9,793 nt of DNA from positions 1-9,793 of the forward strand of contig JAQSCR010000526.1 of NCBI GenBank assembly GCA_029945495.1, given 5' to 3'. Shown here one piece after another: positions 1-5,853 of this stretch. The position numbers were made by a program, and so were the translations under genes. Numbering within the stretch: the stretch's first letter is position 1; the number at the start of each line of letters is the position of its first letter. The stretch is from Pseudolabrys sp. Lineage in GTDB: Bacteria; Pseudomonadota; Alphaproteobacteria; Rhizobiales; Xanthobacteraceae. The notes under the pieces are model-generated. The model saw only the letters and a program-made list of their open reading frames with translations. It was not told the DNA's origin and ran no database searches.

Positions 1-1589
1 ACCACGGCGAAGCCGCGGCCGGCTTCACCGGCGCGCGCGGCTTCCACCGCGGCGGTGAGCGCGAGCAGGTTGGTCTGGCGCGCGATCTCGTCGATCACGC
101 TGATAATGTCCGAAATCTTGCGCGAGGATTCCTCGATACGCGCCATCGCCTTGACGGCGCGGGCAGCAACTTCACCGCCACGGTCGGCGACCGCGCGGGT
201 GGCGGTTGCGGATTGCGTGGCCGCCTGCGCGTTCTCGGCATTCTTGCGCACGGTGTTCGAGATCTGCTCCATCGACGCCGACGTCTCTTCAAGGCCAGCG
301 GCCTGCTCCTCGGTGCGCTGCGACAGGTCGGTGGTGCTGGTGGCGATTTCGGCCGAAGCGTTGGTCACTTCCCGCGAAGACGACTTGATTTCGGAAATCG
401 TTCCGCGGATTTTCTCCACCATGGTGTTGACCGCCGTGACGATCATTCCGACTTCGTCCCGCCGGTCAATCGGCGGCAGACTGACGTTGAAATTTCCGCT
501 CGATATTTTCACCATGCCATCTTGAACCATCCGCAGCGGGATGGTGACCCGGCGCGAGATCAGCACCATCATCGTTGCGGTCAAGCCGCCGGCCATGGCC
601 AGCAGCATGAGTTGAATCATCAAGTTCCATTGTTCGCTCGATCGGCGCTCGGCGGCATGGTCTTTCACGATATGCAGCGCCATCTCGGCGACATTGAGCA
701 GCGACGCCAGCTTCGCAACCGACATCTTCACCCAATCCGCCGTGTTGATGTTCAGCTTTTCGCCTGCGACCATCGCCTTGAGCGTATCCATGCGCAACTT
801 GGCGTAATCCGGCGCGAAGAATTCCCGGTTGGCCTTTTCGGCGGCCTCGGCAAATTGCGGCGGCAACGGCAGTCCGGAGGCGACGCCGCCGAGCGCCGCC
901 CAGGCGGTTTCCGTGGCGCTAACGCTCGCCGCGTATTTCGTCATGACGTCGGGCGGCAACTTGGCTCCACCCAGCCCGTTGGAGATCAGCACAGAAGAAT
1001 CGCCGCCGGCGTTGCGCACGATCCAGGCAAGCTGCTTGATCTGCATCAGTTGATCGACATAGGAATCGTCAAGCTTCACCGTATTGGCGAGTTGCGACGA
1101 CACCTTGTCGAGCATTGCGATCAACGCGTCCTGATGATTGAATAATTCCTTGGCGAGTTCCGGACGGCGCGCCGCCTTCGGCTGCGACAGCGCCGCGGCA
1201 GATTCAGCATGAAGCTTTTCGAGCTTATCGACGGCCTGTCCTAACTGACTCAGCCAGTTCTGTCCGTCGGCAATCTTAGCTTCGCGCAGCGCGATCAACC
1301 CAGCCTTAAGCGCCGGCAATTCGGCGCTGCGGATATCACGGAGCATCTGACTGGCCCCATCGGCCTTGTCGGCATTCAGATCGCGAAGCGACTGCGAACG
1401 ATCAACGCGCAGGTTATGTAACCCGGTAAAGAATTGAGTGGACGCCTCCGTGACATGGGCCAGCCGCTCCGCGCCGCGCAAACGCCCCCACGACTGCCAG
1501 GCCCCAAACGCGACACCGATGATGATTGTCGCCGCCAACAGTCCAATCGTAGATTTGAGCAACGCATTGACGGAAAGACGATTGAGCAT
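1..1589 (-). CDS. methyl-accepting chemotaxis protein, C-terminus cut by window edge
   Basis: Transmembrane chemoreceptor that would signal ligand occupancy to CheA/CheW at the inner membrane. The frame is open from the ATG at 1589 to the window edge, giving 529 residues; roughly 150 C-terminal residues are missing if it matches its neighbour in length. Domains seen: TM1 about 10-30; an all-helical periplasmic sensor about 31-322; TM2 about 323-345; HAMP about 346-398 with the conserved Pro351 and a DEVG motif at 378-381; then the methylation helix (EEQAAGLEETSASME) and the signalling hairpin ending in EAARAGEAGRGFAVV. The sensor resembles the NIT (nitrate/nitrite) family in its early DR pair (63-64) and late Trp286 segment; this is inference and the ligand is unknown. 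An AAGGA lies about 11 bases upstream of the start. Odd point: Thr512 replaces the usual Asn of LALNAAVEAARAG. The gene follows a paralogous receptor at 1811-3862 on the same strand. Confidence 0.93.
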   Translation of the reverse strand, partial: MLNRLSVNALLKSTIGLLAATIIIGVAFGAWQSWGRLRGAERLAHVTEASTQFFTGLHNLRVDRSQSLRDLNADKADGASQMLRDIRSAELPALKAGLIALREAKIADGQNWLSQLGQAVDKLEKLHAESAAALSQPKAARRPELAKELFNHQDALIAMLDKVSSQLANTVKLDDSYVDQLMQIKQLAWIVRNAGGDSSVLISNGLGGAKLPPDVMTKYAASVSATETAWAALGGVASGLPLPPQFAEAAEKANREFFAPDYAKLRMDTLKAMVAGEKLNINTADWVKMSVAKLASLLNVAEMALHIVKDHAAERRSSEQWNLMIQLMLLAMAGGLTATMMVLISRRVTIPLRMVQDGMVKISSGNFNVSLPPIDRRDEVGMIVTAVNTMVEKIRGTISEIKSSSREVTNASAEIATSTTDLSQRTEEQAAGLEETSASMEQISNTVRKNAENAQAATQSATATRAVADRGGEVAARAVKAMARIEESSRKISDIISVIDEIARQTNLLALTAAVEAARAGEAGRGFAV

Positions 1590-1625
1590 GACTGCGCGGT
1601 TCCTTGTTTGCCGGTTCTGCAAATC

Positions 1626-1652
1626 TCGTCGATTTGTCTGAACGCAACTTTA
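1626..1652 (-). promoter_or_regulatory. candidate sigma-28 (FliA)-like promoter of the 1..1589 receptor
   Basis: On the minus strand TAAAGTTG (1652-1645) is followed after exactly 11 bases by ATCGACGA (1633-1626). The enteric FliA consensus is TAAAGTTT-N11-GCCGATAA, so the upstream box matches 7 of 8 and the downstream box 4 of 8. It ends 37 bases before the ATG at 1589. The match is suggestive because chemoreceptors are FliA targets in enteric bacteria, but many Rhizobiales are not known to use FliA, and the -10 box is poor. Low confidence. Confidence 0.25.
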
Positions 1653-1701
1653 AGGATGTGAAACTTCGACCGGCAATCTGTAACGGTCAGTATATAAATG
1701 C

Positions 1702-1734
1702 AGATTAAGAATCTAAGCTGTATTACGCGGTAAT
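1702..1734. promoter_or_regulatory. two 13-bp palindromes spaced 20 bp, possible operator pair
   Basis: AGATT-AAG-AATCT at 1702-1714 and ATTAC-GCG-GTAAT at 1722-1734 are each perfect 5-bp inverted repeats around a 3-base centre. Their centres (1708 and 1728) are 20 bp apart, about two helical turns, so bound dimers would sit on the same DNA face. They lie upstream of the receptor that starts at 1589. The two half-sites are not the same sequence, so a single regulator is not required, and short palindromes do occur by chance in AT-rich DNA. Confidence 0.3.
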
Positions 1735-1810
1735 GCTGTAGTTGCGCGTCACAAACAGACAGCGCCGGTCGCCGTCGTACCCGACAGCGGTCATCGATCG
1801 CTTGCAGCGA

Positions 1811-3862
1811 TTACGCGGCCGCCCGCCTTTTCGTCACCAGAGCGGGCATCGCGCGCCGGCTCGCAACCGGCGCCGCAGACGGCCCGTCAACGGCTCGGTC
1901 ATCGGCGGCAATCTGAAAAAACCCAACCTGGTCGTCCATGTTCTGCGCCTGCAGTTCCAGCGTTTTCGCCGTTGCGGCGTTTTCCTCGACCAGCGCCGAA
2001 TTCTGTTGTGTCGCGCCATCCATCAGCGTCAGCGCCTCGTTGACTTCGTCAACGCCCGTCGACTGCTCGATGCTGGCGGCGGCAATATCAGAGACGATAT
2101 CCGTTACCGTCTTGATCGATTTCGTGATCTCGGCCAGCGCCGAGCCGGCCTGGTTCACGAGCTCGACGCCGTCCTTCACCTGACCGGTGGATTTCGTAAT
2201 CAGGTTCGTGATGTCCTTGGCCGCCTGCGACGAGCGCTGGGCAAGACTGCGTACCTCGGAGGCCACCACCGCGAAACCGCGCCCTGCTTCGCCAGCCCGC
2301 GCGGCTTCCACCGCGGCGTTCAGCGCCAACAAGTTTGTCTGACGGGCGATCTCGTCGATGACGACAATGATCTCAGCGATATTGTGCGACGACTCTTCGA
2401 TCCGCGCCATCGCCTCGATCGCCTTCGCAACGACCACGCCGTTCTGGTCGGCGATCAGCCGGGTTTGGCTGGCCGACTGACTGGCCTGCTGGGCGTTCTC
2501 GGCATTCTTTTTCACGATAGCGGATATCTGCTCCATCGATGCCGACGTCTCTTCCAGGCTCGCGGCCTGTTCCTCGGTGCGTTGCGACAGATCGGTCGTG
2601 CTGGTGGCAATTTCCGCCGAGGCATTGGTGACTTCGCGCGCCGACGCCTTGATTTCGACCAGCGCATTGCGAACCTTGCCGGCCATCTCATTGACGGCAT
2701 TCGCGATCTGGCCGATCTCATCGCTGCGCTCGAGTCCCGGCACCGTGGTGGCAAAATTGCCGTTGGCGAGATCGCCGAGCGGCTGGGTCAAGGCGCGCAG
2801 CGGCCGGACGATGGTCAGAACCGAAAACGCGATCGAACCGACGAACAGCAAGCCACAAACGGCGAGCAAGGCCACATTCAGGACGACGCTATTCCAGCCT
2901 GAACGGATCAGGTTCGCGGTATGCAGTTCGCTGGCCGCGCTGGCACCCTCCATCACATCAAGAACCGTCGCCAGCAGCGGCGTCGTCGCATCGACCCATT
3001 GCGCAAGCGTCATCGGATATTGGCCGCCGTCCATCGAAACCTTGCGCATCTGATCGGCAAGCGGCTGGAACTTGGCGAAATAGCCGGTCGTTGCTGACTC
3101 AACGCCCGTTTTGACGCTCGCATGCTCATCGTTCTTGAGGTTGCCCTGCAGCAGCCGCCACATGAGGCTGACCTGGGGGCGGATGGAGTCAATCTTGGTC
3201 AGATTGGCCGGAGGGATGGGCGCCTTCGCCGCCAGAGCCTGGGCGATCGTGGCGCGTTCCTGGCCGGCCGTATCGCGCATGTTCCACGACAGAATACGGA
3301 TATTGGAAAGCCGCGACAGTTCCGGGTCCATTGCGCTCGTGCTGCTCAAGACCTGATTCCAGACCTTCTGCGCCGTCACCACATAGGCCGACAGAACCGC
3401 ATAGGCGTTCTTCACAACGTCGGCGTCGCGATCCGCTTTGCCCAGCTTGATCGCTTCGTCCGACTTGGCGCGGTATGAATCCGCCTTGCCACGCGCGGCG
3501 TTGAACTCGGCGATCAACTTATCCTTGTTCGGAAAATCCTGCGTCAGCAACGCGGCAATGGCCGCGTTGATTTTCGATTTCGCCGGCGCGCGATAGGTGT
3601 CGATGTTCTTCAGGTCTTCCGGACCGGCGGGCTTTTCGGCCTGCAACGCGCTGTTGACATACTGGCGCTCGATCAGGATTTCGTACACGCCCATGATAAG
3701 CGCGTTGGCCGCGGCGTTTTGCCGGTCGGCGATTTCAGCCGTGCGATAGACGTTCCACGAGCGGTGGAGTTCGGTCGACAGCGCCCAGATCGCGATTGGA
3801 ATGATGAGTGCGAACGCAAGCGCGATGCGCGTCGAAATACTGTTCAAACCCAACCGCGACAT
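1811..3862 (-). CDS. methyl-accepting chemotaxis protein with NIT-like periplasmic sensor
   Basis: Complete transmembrane chemoreceptor, 683 residues from the chosen start. TM1 about 13-29; helical periplasmic sensor about 30-325; TM2 about 327-350; HAMP about 351-402; cytoplasmic signalling domain to the C-terminus with hairpin tip QTNLLALNAAVEAARAGEAG at about 508-527 and SEVRSLAQRSSQAAKDI after it. The sensor has an ER pair (65-66) and a late QWVDATTPLLATVLDVMEGA stretch that recall the NIT nitrate/nitrite-sensing family; the ligand is inferred only. No C-terminal CheR-binding pentapeptide (xWxxF type) is visible. The frame is open up to an ATG at 3901, but that one has no Shine-Dalgarno; GGTGGAG precedes ATGs at 3868 (3-base gap) and 3862 (9-base gap), so 3862 is preferred. 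It is a diverged paralogue of the receptor at 1-1589: conserved signalling parts, different sensor sequence. Confidence 0.92.
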   Translation of the reverse strand: MSRLGLNSISTRIALAFALIIPIAIWALSTELHRSWNVYRTAEIADRQNAAANALIMGVYEILIERQYVNSALQAEKPAGPEDLKNIDTYRAPAKSKINAAIAALLTQDFPNKDKLIAEFNAARGKADSYRAKSDEAIKLGKADRDADVVKNAYAVLSAYVVTAQKVWNQVLSSTSAMDPELSRLSNIRILSWNMRDTAGQERATIAQALAAKAPIPPANLTKIDSIRPQVSLMWRLLQGNLKNDEHASVKTGVESATTGYFAKFQPLADQMRKVSMDGGQYPMTLAQWVDATTPLLATVLDVMEGASAASELHTANLIRSGWNSVVLNVALLAVCGLLFVGSIAFSVLTIVRPLRALTQPLGDLANGNFATTVPGLERSDEIGQIANAVNEMAGKVRNALVEIKASAREVTNASAEIATSTTDLSQRTEEQAASLEETSASMEQISAIVKKNAENAQQASQSASQTRLIADQNGVVVAKAIEAMARIEESSHNIAEIIVVIDEIARQTNLLALNAAVEAARAGEAGRGFAVVASEVRSLAQRSSQAAKDITNLITKSTGQVKDGVELVNQAGSALAEITKSIKTVTDIVSDIAAASIEQSTGVDEVNEALTLMDGATQQNSALVEENAATAKTLELQAQNMDDQVGFFQIAADDRAVDGPSAAPVASRRAMPALVTKRRAAA

Positions 3863-4011
3863 ATCCATGATCTCCACCGGTCCGCACCGAAGCGAACCCA
3901 TCTGTTTCGATCAATTTGATGATTGTGAATTAAGGAGGAATAAATCGCGGCGAGCGATTTAACATAACCAGAATGTTATTCTCGAATAAGAAATGCCGTC
4001 GAGAGGTATGA
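3863..4011. other. intergenic region between miaA and chemoreceptor, palindrome-rich
   Basis: About 150 bases between the miaA stop and the receptor start, locally AT-rich. It contains three inverted repeats: AAATCGC/GCGATTT around a 5-base loop (3942-3960), AACAT/ATGTT (3961-3977) overlapping ATAAC/GTTAT (3964-3979), and TTATTC-TC-GAATAA (3976-3989). The region must contain whatever ends the miaA transcript and starts the receptor transcript. I could not find a convincing -35/-10 pair. Confidence 0.5.
3942..3960 (-). terminator. possible weak terminator hairpin after miaA
   Basis: Perfect 7-bp inverted repeat AAATCGC/GCGATTT with a 5-base loop. Read on the minus strand it lies about 50 bases after the miaA stop and is followed by ATTCCTCCTT, which is pyrimidine-rich but not a clean U-tract. 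It could instead be an operator or a 5' leader structure of the downstream receptor. Only three of the seven pairs are G-C, so the stem is not strong. Confidence 0.3.
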
Positions 4012-4944
4012 TTATGCCTCTAGCGCGCGCAAGACGACATCGAAGGCGGTGTCGGGCGTCGCCGCCGGCCAATCCTTCATCTGACCGCGAAACCAGGTGA
4101 GCTGGCGTTTGGCGTATCGCCGCGTGTCCATGATGCTGCCCTCAGTCGCTTCGATAAGCGACAGCTCGCCCTTGAGATGGCGGATCAGCCAGGGCACGCC
4201 ATGCGCCTTCATCGCCGGCAATAGCGGATTGAGCTCACGCGCGGCGAGCGCGCGCACTTCCTCGAGCGCGCCCTCCTCGAGCATCACGGCAAAGCGCGTC
4301 TCGATGCGAGCCACCAGATCCTTGCGCTCGCAGGTGACGAAAACTTTCGCCGCGCGGTTTGGGTCGATCAGCGGCGGCACACTCTCAGTGTGCCAGTCGC
4401 TCAGCGAACGGCCGGTCGCCAGCACGACTTCCAGGGCGCGCGCGATGCGGGTGCGGTCGAGCGGCATTAGCCGCGCCGCGGTGACGGGGTCGCGTTGAAT
4501 GAGATCGGCGTAGAGCGGCGCGACGCCCTCGCGCTCCAGCCGGTCGCGCACGCCGGCGCGGATCTCGGCCGGGATCGGCGGCACCGCGGCCAGCCCCTCG
4601 GTCAGCGCCTTGAAATACAGGCCGGTGCCGCCGACGATGATCGGCACGCGGCCCTCGGCGGCGAGCGTGGCCAGCACATCGGCGACATCGGCCAGCCAGC
4701 GCCCGGTCGAATAAATCTCGGCGGCGTCGACATGACCGTAGAGCCGGTGCGGCGCTTGTGCCTCCTCTTGAGGGCTGGGTCGCGCCGTGATGACGCGCAA
4801 AGCCCCGTAGACCTGCATCGAATCGGCATTGACGACGGTGCCGCCGAGTTCCTCGGCCAATGCCAAAGCCAGCGCCGACTTGCCACTGGCGGTCGGTCCG
4901 GCGATAAGCACCGCCTGTTTGGCAAGTGGTTTCCTATGACCCAT
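4012..4944 (-). CDS. miaA: tRNA dimethylallyltransferase (tRNA A37 isopentenyltransferase)
   Basis: Transfers the dimethylallyl group from DMAPP to N6 of adenosine 37 in tRNAs that read codons beginning with U, in the cytoplasm. The 310 residues match the usual family length. Visible motifs: P-loop GPTASGKS at 16-23; DSMQVY at 41-46, holding the conserved Asp expected to act as general base; IIVGGTGLYFKAL at 102-114; RTRIARALEV at 164-173; and the tRNA-contacting YAKRQLTWFRGQ at 277-288. The ATG at 4944 is supported by AGGG seven bases upstream and by needing about 12 residues before the first beta strand. The start overlaps by 9 bp the divergent serB start, so its promoter must lie within serB coding sequence. 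The two chemoreceptor genes follow on the same strand after an intergenic gap. Confidence 0.97.
   Translation of the reverse strand: MGHRKPLAKQAVLIAGPTASGKSALALALAEELGGTVVNADSMQVYGALRVITARPSPQEEAQAPHRLYGHVDAAEIYSTGRWLADVADVLATLAAEGRVPIIVGGTGLYFKALTEGLAAVPPIPAEIRAGVRDRLEREGVAPLYADLIQRDPVTAARLMPLDRTRIARALEVVLATGRSLSDWHTESVPPLIDPNRAAKVFVTCERKDLVARIETRFAVMLEEGALEEVRALAARELNPLLPAMKAHGVPWLIRHLKGELSLIEATEGSIMDTRRYAKRQLTWFRGQMKDWPAATPDTAFDVVLRALEA
4880..4908 (+). promoter_or_regulatory. candidate sigma-70 promoter of serB inside miaA
   Basis: TTGCCA (4880-4885, 5 of 6 to TTGACA), a 17-base spacer, then GATAAG (4903-4908, 4 of 6 to TATAAT). It lies 27 bases before the serB ATG, which would give a leader of about 20 bases. 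The element overlaps the miaA P-loop codons (4876-4899), which are fixed by protein function, so part of the match may be coincidental. Since serB starts within miaA, its promoter has to be in this neighbourhood. Confidence 0.4.
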
Positions 4945-5817
4945 ATCGCAACCCTGATCGGCCCTGACGCACTCAATACCCTACGGCGCGCCCGCGCTGC
5001 CTTCCCGCATGCCGGCGAGCCGATAGCGCTTGGCCCGGACGCGGCCGACATTCCCTTTACCCCGGATGCGGGTGCCGACCAACGTGCGACGGCCGACGCG
5101 CTGCGGGCGGATTTCGGCGCCCCGTTCGACCTCGTCGTGCAGCCCGCCGCCAACCGGCGCAAGAAGCTGTTTCTGGCCGACATGGATTCCACCATGATCG
5201 GCCAGGAATGCATCGACGAACTCGCCGACTGCGTCGGCCTGAAGGCTCACGTCGCGGCGATCACCGAGCGCGCCATGCGCGGCGAGATCGCCTTCGAGCC
5301 GGCGTTGCGCGAGCGCGTTGCGTTGCTCGAAGGCCTGCCGGTCTCCGTGGTCGAGGAGGTCCTGCGCGACCGCATACGGCTGACGGCCGGGGCGCGCACT
5401 CTGGTGGCGACTATGCGGGCGAACGGCGCGCGCACCTGCCTGGTGTCCGGCGGCTTCACGTTGTTCACCGACCGCGTCGCCGCGATGATCGGCTTCGACG
5501 AAGCCCGCGCCAATACGCTCACTCTGATCGATGGCCACAAGCTCGCCGGGACGGTGGCCGAGCCGATCTTCGGCCGCGACGGCAAGCGCGCCGCGCTGCT
5601 CGAAATGCGGCAGGAGCTCGGCCTCGCCAAGCATGAGACGATGGCGATCGGCGACGGCGCCCACGATCTCGACATGATCGTCGACGCCGGCCGCGGCGTC
5701 GCCTATCACGCCAAGCCGAAGGTGGCGGCAGCCGCCGCCGCGCGCATCGACCACGGCGACCTCACCGCGCTCTTGTATGTGCAGGGTTACAAGCGGGAAG
5801 AGTTCATCGGCGTTTGA
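4936..5817 (+). CDS. serB: phosphoserine phosphatase
   Basis: Cytoplasmic HAD-superfamily enzyme that hydrolyses O-phospho-L-serine to L-serine, the last step of the phosphorylated serine pathway. 293 residues. An N-terminal alpha/beta region (about 1-75) precedes the catalytic domain. Motif I is ADMDSTMIGQECIDELAD with nucleophile Asp82 and acid/base Asp84; motif II Ser171 in LVSGGFT; motif III Lys probably Lys217 (GRDGKRAALLE); motif IV GDGAHDLDM at 239-247. The conserved tail segment GVAYHAKPKVAAAAAARI follows. The frame is open further upstream to 4495, but that part is antisense to miaA; the ATG at 4936 gives the N-terminus typical of rhizobial SerB (M-x-x-x-ATLI). The Shine-Dalgarno is weak (AAGTGG). 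Odd point: His243 stands where SerB proteins normally have Asn (GDGANDL). A strong hairpin begins at its stop codon. Confidence 0.96.
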   Translation: MTHIATLIGPDALNTLRRARAAFPHAGEPIALGPDAADIPFTPDAGADQRATADALRADFGAPFDLVVQPAANRRKKLFLADMDSTMIGQECIDELADCVGLKAHVAAITERAMRGEIAFEPALRERVALLEGLPVSVVEEVLRDRIRLTAGARTLVATMRANGARTCLVSGGFTLFTDRVAAMIGFDEARANTLTLIDGHKLAGTVAEPIFGRDGKRAALLEMRQELGLAKHETMAIGDGAHDLDMIVDAGRGVAYHAKPKVAAAAAARIDHGDLTALLYVQGYKREEFIGV

Positions 5818-5842
5818 TCCCTCCCCCCAACGGGGGAGGGAT
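5817..5842. terminator. perfect 11-bp hairpin between convergent serB and degP
   Basis: Left arm 5817-5827 (ATCCCTCCCCC) and right arm 5832-5842 pair perfectly around a 4-base loop, CAAC. The stem starts with the last base of the serB stop codon and ends 11 bases before the degP stop, so it could end both convergent transcripts. No U-tract follows in either direction, so it is not a textbook intrinsic terminator. The C-rich/G-rich sequence resembles dispersed intergenic palindromes common in Bradyrhizobiaceae genomes, so it may be a copy of a REP-like repeat; that needs a genome to verify. Confidence 0.55.
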
Positions 5843-5853
5843 AATAACAAGCG

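Larger units (their letters stand above)
1590..1810. other. intergenic region between two chemoreceptor genes
   Basis: 221 bases without a supported gene, visibly AT-richer around 1680-1740 than the surrounding coding DNA. It would hold the 3' end of the upstream receptor transcript and the promoter of the receptor starting at 1589. It contains two short palindromes (1702-1714 and 1722-1734) and a candidate FliA-like promoter (1626-1652), listed separately. I see no obvious rho-independent terminator with a U-tract after the stop codon at 1811, so read-through from the upstream receptor is possible. Confidence 0.6.

Noticed and set aside
213..1145. Plus-strand open frame (310 codons) opposite the partial chemoreceptor
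   Set aside because: The minus strand encodes a continuous receptor with HAMP and signalling motifs; this frame is its shadow.
2518..2660. Very similar nucleotide stretches in the two receptor genes, considered as gene conversion
   Set aside because: Comparison with about 250-395 shows scattered silent differences throughout, so the similarity reflects constraint on the methylation-helix protein sequence and not a recent copied tract.
1742..2902. Plus-strand open frame (386 codons) opposite the complete chemoreceptor
   Set aside because: Antisense shadow of conserved receptor codons, with low-complexity Arg-rich composition and no domain or ribosome binding site.
3932..3938. Strong AAGGAGG Shine-Dalgarno-like sequence on the plus strand
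   Set aside because: No start codon with an open frame follows at a usable distance on the plus strand; a TAA comes a few bases later.
4495..4935. Possible 147-residue N-terminal extension of SerB
   Set aside because: The upstream in-frame part is the antisense of miaA, has Arg/Gly-rich non-protein-like composition, and SerB homologues begin at the ATLI segment right after the ATG at 4936.
4981..5850. Minus-strand open frame (289 codons) opposite serB
   Set aside because: Antisense to a clear SerB with intact catalytic motifs; its product has no recognisable fold and its start would lie in the hairpin after serB.
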